Below, in pieces: positions 1-8,352 of a stretch of 64,000 nucleotides of DNA. The notes under the pieces were generated by a model, which searched no databases, was not told where the DNA came from, and was given only the letters and a program-made list of their open reading frames with translations. Both the position numbers and the translations under genes were made by a program. Origin of the DNA: Actimicrobium sp047621665 (GTDB taxonomy: Bacteria; Pseudomonadota; Gammaproteobacteria; Burkholderiales; Burkholderiaceae_D); NCBI GenBank assembly GCA_047621665.1, contig JBLHMB010000011.1, forward strand, positions 1-64,000, read 5' to 3'. Numbering within the stretch: the first letter of the stretch is position 1; every line of letters begins with the position of its first letter.

Positions 1-1570
1 AGCGCAGCGGCCAGCCGCGCGGCGCCAGCCACCACAACGTGCCGATGGCGGCGGCGCAAAATGCCCACCACGACGGTACCGGTGCCGACCAGACAGCCCA
101 CGACAAACTACTTAGCCAGGTCAGTGCTTGCGCCAGCAGCACAATGCAGGCATGCCCCGACCACAGCAACCAGCCATTGAACGGACCCGGCGCGACACTG
201 CCCAGCAAGGCCAGTGGCGTGACCACAAAACTGACTAACGGGATCGCGATCGCATTGGCCAGCGGACTGATCAGTGATACCTGCCCGAATAGCAGCAAGG
301 TCAGCGGCACCATGCCGATCGAGACCACATATTGGGTCCGCGTCGCCGGCATCAACGCGGCCCGCCAGCGCTGCCAGCGCGAGACCGCCGGCGCTGGCAG
401 CACGCGCCCTACCGATGCATACAGGATGATCGCCACCGCTCCAAACGAGAGCCAGAATCCGGGTGCCAGCACAGCCCACGGATCGAGCAGCAACACCACT
501 GCCAGCGCAATGCACAGCACCGACGAAATACGCGTGAGCCGCCCGCACCAGAGCGCCAGCGCGACCACCGACAACATAAATAAAGTGCGTTGTGCCGGCA
601 CCCCGAAACCGGCCAGTAATACATACAGCAACGCCACCGCAACACCGACCAGTACGGCGAATTTCTGCGCGGGTAGCCGCAACGGCAACGCGGCGGCGGT
701 GAAAAAAGAGCGTCGCCACAAGGCCTGTCCGAGCGCGGCAAACAGGCCGGCGACCATCGTGATGTGCAAGCCGGAGATCGAAATCAGATGACCGATACCG
801 GTGCGTGTGAAGATGTTCCAGTCCGCTTGACCGACACCGCGCTGGTCACCAACGACCAGCGCCACCAGAACGCCGGCATAGCGTTTTTCCGGCAAGGCCG
901 CAAGAATGCGATCGCGCAACCAGCCACGGCTGCGTTCGACCAGATTGCCGGGACTAAAAACAAATGCCGCCAGCCGGCTGTTTTTGAGCACAGCATCCGT
1001 GTCAGGCCGGACATAACCGGTGGCGCGCAGATTCTGTTCGAGTAGCCAGGCTTCGTAATCAAAACCGTACGGGTTGGCATTGCCATGTGGACGCGTCAGG
1101 CGCACCGTCAATTGCCAGCGCTCGCCCGGTTGGACGTCACCAACGACTTGCGTGGTCTGGCCAAAAAATCCGGACGACCAGGCCAGCGCCAGACGGCGCG
1201 GCAAGACCGGCGTGACACCATCGACCGGCCACACCCGCTCGACCAGAAAATTGAAACGCACGCCCTGTTCGACGCTGGCCGGCAAACTATCAATGGTGCC
1301 AATGAGGGTGATGTCGCGGCCTTCGAGTGATGCAGGCATGGACCGCTGCAAGTAGGTCTGCGCAAACAGCGTGGCCCACGCAAAGCCGAGCACGGCCGCA
1401 GCGCACGCTACCAATGGCAGGCGAATCTGCGTCAGGTTTATCCGATTGAGCACAACGAGTAGCAACACGGCCATCAACAGCAAACCCGCTGCCCACGGCA
1501 TCGGCAACAGCGCCGGCTGCAATTGCACTATCCCGACTCCCGCAGAAAACCCGAGCAGCGCCGTGCGCAT
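1..1570 (-). CDS. comEC: ComEC/Rec2-type DNA uptake channel (3' end outside window)
   Basis: N-terminal 523 codons of an inner-membrane competence protein that moves single-stranded DNA across the cytoplasmic membrane in transformation. The product begins MRTALLGFSAG, has hydrophobic segments in the first 70 residues, then a DUF4131-like region with the family pattern RPHGNANPYGFDYEAW and RATGYVRPD near residues 160-190. The competence-domain hallmark ISGLHIT lies at about 720-790, and the frame is still open at base 1 (GTLWWLAPRGWPLR), so the C-terminal part with any beta-lactamase-like domain is missing. The ATG at 1570 is six bases after the TatD stop and in frame with it, so no longer N-terminus is possible. 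It is the last visible gene of the lolC-lolD-tatD-comEC run. Family assignment is secure; whether the cell is transformable is unknown. Confidence 0.9.
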   Translation of the reverse strand, partial: MRTALLGFSAGVGIVQLQPALLPMPWAAGLLLMAVLLLVVLNRINLTQIRLPLVACAAAVLGFAWATLFAQTYLQRSMPASLEGRDITLIGTIDSLPASVEQGVRFNFLVERVWPVDGVTPVLPRRLALAWSSGFFGQTTQVVGDVQPGERWQLTVRLTRPHGNANPYGFDYEAWLLEQNLRATGYVRPDTDAVLKNSRLAAFVFSPGNLVERSRGWLRDRILAALPEKRYAGVLVALVVGDQRGVGQADWNIFTRTGIGHLISISGLHITMVAGLFAALGQALWRRSFFTAAALPLRLPAQKFAVLVGVAVALLYVLLAGFGVPAQRTLFMLSVVALALWCGRLTRISSVLCIALAVVLLLDPWAVLAPGFWLSFGAVAIILYASVGRVLPAPAVSRWQRWRAALMPATRTQYVVSIGMVPLTLLLFGQVSLISPLANAIAIPLVSFVVTPLALLGSVAPGPFNGWLLWSGHACIVLLAQALTWLSSLSWAVWSAPVPSWWAFCAAAIGTLWWLAPRGWPLR

Positions 1571-1576
1571 GCGACG

Positions 1577-2374
1577 TCAGTAAAGTGCCGCCAGTCGCGG
1601 TAAGGCGACCAGTGCGTTGGCGGTCGTGGCGGCCGCGATGGCCTCGACAGATACCTCGCGCAAACCGGCCAGTGCTGCACCGATCTGCGGAATTTGCGCC
1701 GGACTATTACGCGCCGGATGCAGCCATGCCGGCGACAGGTCGGGCGCGTCAGTTTCGAGCACCAGTGCCGAGAGCGGCAGTTCGGTAGCGAGCCGGCGAA
1801 TTTGCAAGGCACGCGTGAAAGTCATCGCGCCACCAAGTCCCAGCTTGAAACCGAGGTCGATGAATTGCAGTGCCTGCTGAAAGCTGCCATTGAACGCGTG
1901 CGCGCAACCGCCGCGCACGCGGATGCGACGCAAATGCTTGAGCAGCAGGTCTTGCGAGCGCCGCACATGCAGCAGCACCGGCAAGTCGAAGTCGCGCGCG
2001 ATTTTCAATTGTTCGATATAAAAGTGTTCCTGCTTTTCGCGTAGCGGCGACACAGTCAGTGCAGGAATAAAAAAGTCCAGACCGATTTCGCCGATGGCAA
2101 GAAATCGCGCATCGCGCAACGCAGCAGGAATAGCGGCGCGTAACAGCAGCAAATCGGCTTCATCGGCTTGCGGTACAAACATCGGATGGATGCCGAGCGC
2201 GTAAGACCCATTCGGACACGCGGCTGCAAGCGCCGCCACCGCGCCGAAATTAGCCCGGCCAATGGCCGGAATGACGATGCGGGAGACGCCTAGCTGGTGC
2301 GCTTCGCAAGCCGCTGCCGCGTTTTCACCGCTAAATTCGGCGGCATCCAGATGGCAGTGGGTATCGATCCACAT
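1577..2374 (-). CDS. TatD family metal-dependent DNase/hydrolase
   Basis: TIM-barrel metallo-hydrolase of the TatD family (265 aa, the usual length), whose members are 3'-5' exonucleases or deoxyribonucleases. The metal ligands are visible: the DTHCHLD motif (H6, H8), E96 in GEIGLD, H136 in LLHVRRS, H159 in AHAFNGS and D209 in LETDAPDLSP. A GGAG sits about 9 bases before the ATG. It lies 12 bases after lolD and 6 before comEC, so it is almost certainly co-transcribed with them. Linkage to comEC is suggestive of DNA processing, but that is inference. The family is certain, the substrate is not. Confidence 0.93.
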   Translation of the reverse strand: MWIDTHCHLDAAEFSGENAAAACEAHQLGVSRIVIPAIGRANFGAVAALAAACPNGSYALGIHPMFVPQADEADLLLLRAAIPAALRDARFLAIGEIGLDFFIPALTVSPLREKQEHFYIEQLKIARDFDLPVLLHVRRSQDLLLKHLRRIRVRGGCAHAFNGSFQQALQFIDLGFKLGLGGAMTFTRALQIRRLATELPLSALVLETDAPDLSPAWLHPARNSPAQIPQIGAALAGLREVSVEAIAAATTANALVALPRLAALY

Positions 2375-2386
2375 CGGCGCACTCCG

Positions 2387-3088
2387 TTATTCGGCGTAGG
2401 GTTCCAGCCCGCGCTCGGACAGGCGCAGGATGCGATCGCAATGGCGCGCCAGTTCGACGTCGTGTGTGACGATGACGAACGAGGTGCCCAGCGTGCGCGA
2501 CAATTCCAGCATCAGGTCGAAGGTCTGGTGTGCGGTGGCCCGGTCAAGGTTGCCGGTGGGCTCGTCAGCCAGCACGCAAGCAGGCTGCGTCACCAGCGCC
2601 CGCGCCAGCGCTACCCGCTGGCGTTCGCCGCCGGACAATTCGCCGGGTACGTGCGTGACACGCTCGGCCAGACCGACGCGGGACAGCACTTTACGGGCAG
2701 CTTCCTGCGCCGTGGCGCGGTCGACGCGACGGATCATCAGCGGCATTGCGACATTGTCGAGTGCTGAAAATTCAGGCAGCAAGTGATGGAACTGGTAGAC
2801 GAAACCGAGCGAGTGATTGCGCACGTCGCCACGTTCTTTTTCGGCCATGCTGGCAAAGTCGCGGCCTTGCAGCGTAACGCTACCGGTACTCGGCGTATCG
2901 AGCCCGCCAAGCAAATGCAGCAGCGTCGATTTGCCCGAACCGGAAGCGCCGACAATGGCGACGCGCTCGCCTGTTTGCACCTGGAAGTCGATGCCGCCCA
3001 GCACCTTGACGGAATATTTCCCTTGCGTGAAGGTCTTCCCGAGACCGGCACAGGACAGGACAGAGTTACTACTAGTGTTGTTACTCAT
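2387..3088 (-). CDS. lolD: LolD, ATPase of the lipoprotein-releasing ABC transporter
   Basis: ATP-binding subunit (233 aa) of the Lol complex, which extracts outer-membrane lipoproteins from the inner membrane and passes them to LolA. It shows Walker A GASGSGKST at residues 47-55, the signature LSGGERQRVALARAL, Walker B VLADEPTGNLD, and the LolD-type QFHHLLPEFSALDNVAMP stretch after the Q-loop. The start chosen (MSNNTSSN) overlaps the end of lolC by 8 bases (ATGAGTAA), typical of translational coupling. An upstream in-frame ATG would lie deep inside lolC and is not supported by homology. Confidence 0.95.
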   Translation of the reverse strand: MSNNTSSNSVLSCAGLGKTFTQGKYSVKVLGGIDFQVQTGERVAIVGASGSGKSTLLHLLGGLDTPSTGSVTLQGRDFASMAEKERGDVRNHSLGFVYQFHHLLPEFSALDNVAMPLMIRRVDRATAQEAARKVLSRVGLAERVTHVPGELSGGERQRVALARALVTQPACVLADEPTGNLDRATAHQTFDLMLELSRTLGTSFVIVTHDVELARHCDRILRLSERGLEPYAE

Positions 3089-4346
3089 AGCGCAAGGCCT
3101 CGGCAGGTTTGACACGAGCCGCCCACCAGCTCGGATACAGCGTGGCCAGGAACGCCAGCACCACGGCAACAGCGCCAATGGTGCCGACATCCGGCCAGCG
3201 CAGATCGGACGGCAAGGCACTGATTAGATAAATATCGCGCGGCAAAAATTGCACGCCAAGCAGGTGTTCAATGAACGGCACGATGACATCGACATTGAGG
3301 GCGATCAGCACGCCGCCACTGACGCCGATAGCAGTACCGATCAAGCCCACCAGCGCACCCTGGATCATGAAAATTTTCATGATCGAGCGCGGTGACGCAC
3401 CCAGCGTGCGCAGGATGGCGATGTCGGCCTGCTTGTCGGTGACGGTCATGACCAGCGTCGAGACGAGGTTAAAAGCGGCGACCGCGATGATTAGCGTGAG
3501 GATGATGAACATCATGCGTTTTTCAGTTTGCACGGCAGCAAACCAGGTCTTGTTCTGTTTCGACCAGTCGCTGATGAGCACGTTGCCGGTCAGGATGCGC
3601 GACAGATCGCGTGCGACCAGCGGCGCCTGCTGCATGTCGGCAATTCGCAATCGCACCCCCGTGGGTTCCTTGAGCCGGAACATTTTTTCGGCATCATCGA
3701 TGTGCATGAAGGCCAGCGTCGAATCATATTCATAGTGACCGGCTTCAAAAATCCCGACCACGGTAAAGGCCTTGTAGCGCGGCACCACACCGGCGGGTGT
3801 GACCTGTCCTTCGGGCGACACCAATGTGACGCGGTCACCAATTCCGGCTGACAGCGCGCGCGCCAGCTCGCCACCCAGCACGATATTGAATTCACCGGGG
3901 CGCAAGTCAGTGAATTTGCCTTGCCGGACTTGCGCCGCGACCTCGGAAACATTCGATTCTTCGCTTGGCAACACGCCGCGTACGATCACACCGCGCAAGA
4001 CACCGTCGCGCGTCATCATGGCCTGACCAGCGACGTACGGCGCGGCACCTTTGACTTCCTTATCCAGAAAGGCTTCCTTGGCCGTGGCGCGCCAGTCAGC
4101 CAGGCCATTGACGGGATCGAACACTTCGATGTGCGGCAGCACCGACAACATCCGGTCGCGGACTTCTTTCTGGAAGCCATTCATCACCGACAGCACAATA
4201 ATTAATGCCGCCACGCCCAACGCGATCCCCGCCATCGAGATCAGCGAGATGAATGAAATAAAGCTATTACGTCCGCTACGCCGGCCAGCCCGGGTGTACC
4301 GGATACCGACTTGCCATTCGAACGGCAGATTTTTAAGAATGCTCAA
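3081..4346 (-). CDS. lolC: LolC/LolE-type lipoprotein-releasing permease
   Basis: Inner-membrane permease partner of LolD (421 aa with the start used here). It has one membrane segment near the N-terminus after the family motif PFEWQVGIRYTRAGRR, a large periplasmic MacB-like domain, and three C-terminal membrane segments that include the LRTLGASPRSIMKIF coupling region. The start used is a TTG at 4346, preceded by AGGAG at optimal spacing; it gives MSILKNLPFEW, the usual LolC beginning. The only in-frame ATG (4382) adds 12 residues unlike the family and has no ribosome site. Only one permease gene is visible, so it may act as a homodimer or pair with a LolE elsewhere. Confidence 0.92.
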   Translation of the reverse strand: MSILKNLPFEWQVGIRYTRAGRRSGRNSFISFISLISMAGIALGVAALIIVLSVMNGFQKEVRDRMLSVLPHIEVFDPVNGLADWRATAKEAFLDKEVKGAAPYVAGQAMMTRDGVLRGVIVRGVLPSEESNVSEVAAQVRQGKFTDLRPGEFNIVLGGELARALSAGIGDRVTLVSPEGQVTPAGVVPRYKAFTVVGIFEAGHYEYDSTLAFMHIDDAEKMFRLKEPTGVRLRIADMQQAPLVARDLSRILTGNVLISDWSKQNKTWFAAVQTEKRMMFIILTLIIAVAAFNLVSTLVMTVTDKQADIAILRTLGASPRSIMKIFMIQGALVGLIGTAIGVSGGVLIALNVDVIVPFIEHLLGVQFLPRDIYLISALPSDLRWPDVGTIGAVAVVLAFLATLYPSWWAARVKPAEALRYE

Positions 4347-4534
4347 TGGTGTCGCTCCTGAATTCGACGTGCATCTTCCCACATAAAACAGATCGTCTCC
4401 AATAAGGGTGCCTCAAGGGTTGCAATGTGGAGCGAATGCCGCCAAGTAGTCTTTAATCGGCAACCAAGGATTGCATCGACAAGATTATTGACCTGCATCA
4501 GGATGCGCTATGAAGGTCATTAAGAATATTTCGT

Positions 4535-4562
4535 AGGACAATCTTTAACGAAAATCTATACT
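4535..4562 (+). promoter_or_regulatory. Candidate katG promoter
   Basis: In the 256-base gap between the divergent lolC and katG, TATACT at 4557-4562 is a good -10 about 40 bases before the katG start. The -35 candidate AGGACA (4535-4540, spacer 16) is poor, which would suit an activator-dependent promoter such as one driven by OxyR, but no clear OxyR dyad was found. Nothing else was recognised in 4347-4602. Confidence 0.35.
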
Positions 4563-4602
4563 GATCATCGCTGGAATTACCAAACATTCACAGGAGAACA
4601 CC

Positions 4603-6798
4603 TTGTCAAACGAAACAAAATGTCCGTTTTTGAGCGGAGCACCTCAAGCTACCGTCAACGCAGGTCGTACCAATGCTGACTGGTGGCCGAATCAGCTGAA
4701 CCTGAAAATCCTTCAACAGAACTCATCGTTGACCAACCCGATGGGCAAGGATTTCAACTACGCCGAAGAATTCAAAAGCCTCGATCTGGAAGCCCTGGTC
4801 AAGGATGTCACCGCACTGATGACCGACTCCCAGGAATTCTGGCCGGCTGACTATGGTCACTACGGTCCTTTCTTCATCCGTATGGCATGGCACTCGGCCG
4901 GTACTTACCGGATTGCCGACGGTCGCGGCGGCGCCGGATACGGTACCCAGCGTTTTGCACCAATCAACAGCTGGCCTGACAACGCCAACCTGGACAAGGC
5001 ACGTCGCCTGCTCTTGCCGATCAAGCAAAAATACGGCCGCAAAATTTCATGGGCTGACTTGATCGTACTGACCGGCACCGTCGCGATGGAATCGATGGGC
5101 TTGAAAATGGTCGGCTTTGCCGGTGGCCGCGCCGACGTCTGGGAACCGCAAGAAGATATTTATTGGGGTCCGGAAACCGTATGGCTGGACAACAAGCGCT
5201 ACAGCGAGGACCGCGTCCTTGAACAACCGCTTGGCGCAGTCCAAATGGGCTTGATCTATGTCAATCCAGAAGGCCCGGATGGCAACCCCGACCCACTGCT
5301 GTCGGCACACGATATTCGTGAGACTTTTGCACGCATGGCGATGAATGACGTAGAAACCGTCGCCCTGTGCGCTGGCGGTCATACCTTCGGCAAAGTCCAC
5401 GGCGCTGCTGATCCTGAGAAATACGTCGGTCCTGCACCAGAAAGCGCTCCGATTGAAGAGCAAGGTCTGGGCTGGAAAAATTCCTTCGGTACCGGCAAAG
5501 GCGTACACACGATTTCCAGTGGTCTGGAAGGCGCATGGACACCGACCCCGATTACCTGGGATAACAGCTACTTTGACACCCTGTTCGGTTATGAGTGGGA
5601 ATTGACGCGTAGCCCGGGCGGCGCCCAGCAGTGGACACCAGTCAATGGTGGCGGCGCTGGTACCGTACCCGACGCGCATGATCCGTCGATCCGCCATGCA
5701 CCAATGATGGCAACGACCGACATCGCCCTGCGCGCCGATCCGGCCTACGAAAAAATCTCGCGGCACTTCCACCAGAATCCGCAAGAATTCGCTGAAGTGT
5801 ATGCCAAGGCCTGGTACAAACTGATGCACCGCGACATGGGTCCGTTGTCACGCTATCTTGGTTCGATGGTTCCGGCCCAGACCGAAATCTGGCAAGACGT
5901 TGTTCCTGCCGTTGACCACCCATTGGTCGATGACAAGGATATCGCCGCCTTGAAAGCCACAGTACTTGCCTCCGGCGTACCAGCAGCGCAATTGATCAGC
6001 ACGGCATGGGCCTCGGCAGCATCTTTCCGCGGCAGTGACAAGCGCGGTGGCGCCAACGGCGGCCGTATTCGTCTGGCACCGCAAAAAGATTGGGAAGCCA
6101 ATGAGCCAGCCCAATTGGCAACGGTCCTGAAAGCACTCGAGACCATCCAGAAAGATTTCAATGGCGCACAATCCGGCGGCAAAAAAATCTCGATGGCGGA
6201 CTTGATCGTGTTGGCCGGATCAGCGGCGGTTGAAGCAGCAGCCCATAAAGGCGGTCATCACGTCACCGTTCCGTTCATGCCAGGTCGTACTGATGCCTCG
6301 CAAGAACAGACCGATGTCGAGTCGTTCGCTTCACTGGAACAAACCGCGGATGGATTCCGCAATTATCTGGCTGACCACAGCTCGAGGACGGCAGCAGAGT
6401 TGCTGATCGACCGCGCCCAGTTGCTGACCTTGACCGGTCCGGAAATGACGGTCCTGCTCGCCGGAATGCGTACTCTTGACACCAACTTCGGCGGCACCAA
6501 GCATGGTGTATTTACTGCTCACCCTGGCACCCTGAACAATCACTACTTCGTCAATCTGCTCGACATGACAACCGTGTGGCAGAAAACGGCCACAGAAGGC
6601 CAGATGGAAGGTCGTGATGCTGCCACCGGTGACATCAAGTGGACTGGTTCTGTCGTTGATCTGGTTGTGGGTTCGAACTCGCAGTTGCGCGCTATTGCTG
6701 AAGTCTATGGCAGCAGCGATGCAGATGAACAGTTTGTGCATGACTTCATCGCGGTATGGACCAAAGTGATGAACCTGGATCGTTTCGATCTGGCTTAA
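4603..6798 (+). CDS. katG: KatG, bifunctional catalase-peroxidase
   Basis: Haem enzyme (731 aa) that dismutes hydrogen peroxide and has peroxidase activity. The distal triad is R93, W96 and H97 in FIRMAWHSAGTYR. The Trp-Tyr-Met cross-link needed for catalase activity can be formed by W96, Y219 (LIYVNPEGPDG) and M245. The proximal haem ligand is H260 in CAGGHTFGKVHGA. The usual duplicated, haem-free C-terminal half is present in full. Translation starts at a TTG, with AGGAGA six bases upstream and no better in-frame ATG. It is monocistronic, with its own promoter region and a strong terminator, and is probably peroxide-induced. Confidence 0.97.
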   Translation: MSNETKCPFLSGAPQATVNAGRTNADWWPNQLNLKILQQNSSLTNPMGKDFNYAEEFKSLDLEALVKDVTALMTDSQEFWPADYGHYGPFFIRMAWHSAGTYRIADGRGGAGYGTQRFAPINSWPDNANLDKARRLLLPIKQKYGRKISWADLIVLTGTVAMESMGLKMVGFAGGRADVWEPQEDIYWGPETVWLDNKRYSEDRVLEQPLGAVQMGLIYVNPEGPDGNPDPLLSAHDIRETFARMAMNDVETVALCAGGHTFGKVHGAADPEKYVGPAPESAPIEEQGLGWKNSFGTGKGVHTISSGLEGAWTPTPITWDNSYFDTLFGYEWELTRSPGGAQQWTPVNGGGAGTVPDAHDPSIRHAPMMATTDIALRADPAYEKISRHFHQNPQEFAEVYAKAWYKLMHRDMGPLSRYLGSMVPAQTEIWQDVVPAVDHPLVDDKDIAALKATVLASGVPAAQLISTAWASAASFRGSDKRGGANGGRIRLAPQKDWEANEPAQLATVLKALETIQKDFNGAQSGGKKISMADLIVLAGSAAVEAAAHKGGHHVTVPFMPGRTDASQEQTDVESFASLEQTADGFRNYLADHSSRTAAELLIDRAQLLTLTGPEMTVLLAGMRTLDTNFGGTKHGVFTAHPGTLNNHYFVNLLDMTTVWQKTATEGQMEGRDAATGDIKWTGSVVDLVVGSNSQLRAIAEVYGSSDADEQFVHDFIAVWTKVMNLDRFDLA

Positions 6799-6838
6799 TC
6801 CTGCAGTAAAAAACTGCTCCGGCTAGTTTTTCCCGAAA

Positions 6839-6872
6839 GACCCGCTCACACTTGCGAGCGGGTCTTTTTTTT
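6839..6872 (+). terminator. Rho-independent terminator of katG
   Basis: Nine-base-pair stem GACCCGCTC / GAGCGGGTC with an 8-base loop, followed directly by eight T residues (6865-6872), 40 bases after the katG stop. The following 100 bases up to ispF hold nothing recognised. Confidence 0.92.
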
Positions 6873-6975
6873 ATTGCAAGCCAAAAAGCAATTCGTAAAA
6901 AAGAATGAATCCGGATTTTTAATCAGGAATTCATCCTTGCCGTAGCAGCGAAAAGCAAGCTCGCAGCGTGCGCCC

Positions 6976-7467
6976 CTACCGGTGATAAATCAGCACCACC
7001 GCTTCTGCCGCCATCCCCTCTTCGCGTCCCAGAAATCCCATGCGTTCGTTGGTCTTTGCTTTCACGTTGACGCGTCCGACCGGGATGCCGATGGCATCGG
7101 CAATATTGGTCACCATCAGCGCAATATGCGGTGCCATCTTCGGCGCCTGCGCAATGATGGTGGCATCGACGTTACCGACCAGATAACCGGACTGATGCAC
7201 GCGCAGCGCAATTTCGCGCAGCAAGGCCAGCGAATTGGCACCGGCAAAAGTTTTATCGGTATCGGGAAAATGCTTGCCGATATCGCCCAGAGCCGCCGCG
7301 CCAATCAATGCATCGGTGATCGCATGCAACAGCACGTCGGCATCCGAATGCCCCATCAGCCCGGTCGGATGCGGGATCAGTACGCCACCGACGATGAGTT
7401 CCCGGCCGGCGACCAGTTGATGGCAGTCGTAACCCTGGCCAATACGAAACGGAGGAGCGGTGTTCAT
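6976..7467 (-). CDS. ispF: IspF, 2-C-methyl-D-erythritol 2,4-cyclodiphosphate synthase
   Basis: Fifth enzyme of the methylerythritol phosphate (MEP) pathway to isoprenoids; it cyclises CDP-ME 2-phosphate with release of CMP. Length 163 aa is standard for the homotrimer. Metal ligands are D14 and H16 in GYDCHQL and H48 in SDADVLLHAI; the conserved GDIGKHFPDTD and VNVKAKTNERMGFLGR blocks are intact. Its ATG overlaps the ispD stop (ATGA), so ispD-ispF is a coupled pair. Confidence 0.96.
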   Translation of the reverse strand: MNTAPPFRIGQGYDCHQLVAGRELIVGGVLIPHPTGLMGHSDADVLLHAITDALIGAAALGDIGKHFPDTDKTFAGANSLALLREIALRVHQSGYLVGNVDATIIAQAPKMAPHIALMVTNIADAIGIPVGRVNVKAKTNERMGFLGREEGMAAEAVVLIYHR

Positions 7468-8153
7468 GGTGTTTCCTTCAAAATGAGTGTGGCAAGTGCG
7501 CCGTCATCGGGCAGCGTCACCTTGAAATTACGGGTACTGCCTGGCACCAGCAGTGGTTGCAGGCCGAGCGCTTCGATTGCGCTGGCTTCATCGGTCACTT
7601 CGCGTGCCTGTTCCAGTGCCGTGGTCAGCAACCCGTGGCGAAACAGTTGCGGTGTCTGCGCGGCCCACAAACCGGCCCGCGCCACCGTCTGCCCGACCCG
7701 CTCGCCATCACTGCGCTTGAGCGTATCAGCAACCGGCAAGGCCAGCAGACCGCCAACCGGATCATTACCCACGGCGGCAATGAGCTGATCGATCAGCGCG
7801 ACAGTGAGGCCGGGGCGAGCCGCATCATGCACCAGAATCCAGTCATCGGCATCCGCTGGCAAGGCGCGCAAACCATTGAGCACCGATTGCTGACGGGTCG
7901 CACCGCCAACCCGCAATACCGTCACCCGGTCTTGCAGGTGCGGCGCATCGGCCAGCAGGCCGTCGATATAACCATCCTGCGCACTGACTACCAGATAGGT
8001 GTGGGCGATGATGGCCGTGCTGGCAAAGGTGTCGAGCACATACCGCAACATCGGCAGCGCGCCGAGTTGCAGGTATTGCTTTGGCTGCGACCCGCCCATG
8101 CGGGCCCCGACACCGGCGGCGGGAATCAAGGCGAAGCGGCGTGGTGACGTCAT
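7464..8153 (-). CDS. ispD: IspD, 2-C-methyl-D-erythritol 4-phosphate cytidylyltransferase
   Basis: Third MEP-pathway enzyme (229 aa), transferring CMP from CTP to methylerythritol phosphate. The nucleotide-binding signature AAGVGARMGG followed by PKQYLQL is at residues 12-29, and the HDAARPGL loop is present in the middle. The start at 8153 (MTSPRRFALIPAAG) matches the family; a longer frame beginning at 8252 would reach back into the divergent promoter region. It overlaps ispF by four bases. Confidence 0.95.
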   Translation of the reverse strand: MTSPRRFALIPAAGVGARMGGSQPKQYLQLGALPMLRYVLDTFASTAIIAHTYLVVSAQDGYIDGLLADAPHLQDRVTVLRVGGATRQQSVLNGLRALPADADDWILVHDAARPGLTVALIDQLIAAVGNDPVGGLLALPVADTLKRSDGERVGQTVARAGLWAAQTPQLFRHGLLTTALEQAREVTDEASAIEALGLQPLLVPGSTRNFKVTLPDDGALATLILKETP

Positions 8154-8276
8154 GCCGGACGTGCCGGATTGACACACAAAATAAAAGACAGGATGCGGAT
8201 CGGGATGATAGCTGCTCGCTGGTGGGATGGATCGCCGCCCGATCGGATGCATCGGACGGTCCGGAAACGCTTCGTC

Positions 8277-8282
8277 TATAAT
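8277..8282 (+). promoter_or_regulatory. Candidate -10 element for mfd
   Basis: A perfect TATAAT lies 70 bases upstream of the mfd start, in the 199-base gap between divergent ispD and mfd. No convincing -35 is present at 16-18 bases, so the call is tentative. Confidence 0.4.
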
Positions 8283-8352
8283 CGCAGCTTACTTTTTTAG
8301 TGTCAATTCAAAGCCGGAGCGCCATTCGCCGGCCATAAATACACCCTCGCCG

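Noticed and set aside
39..791. Long plus-strand frame opposite comEC
   Set aside because: Its antisense strand encodes clear ComEC motifs (ISGLHIT); low-complexity Ala/Thr-rich product without family resemblance.
4347..4602. OxyR binding site for katG
   Set aside because: No ATAG-N-T spaced dyad pattern could be identified with confidence.
5047..5829. 260-codon frame antisense to katG
   Set aside because: Mirror of a highly conserved gene; no ribosome site or homology.
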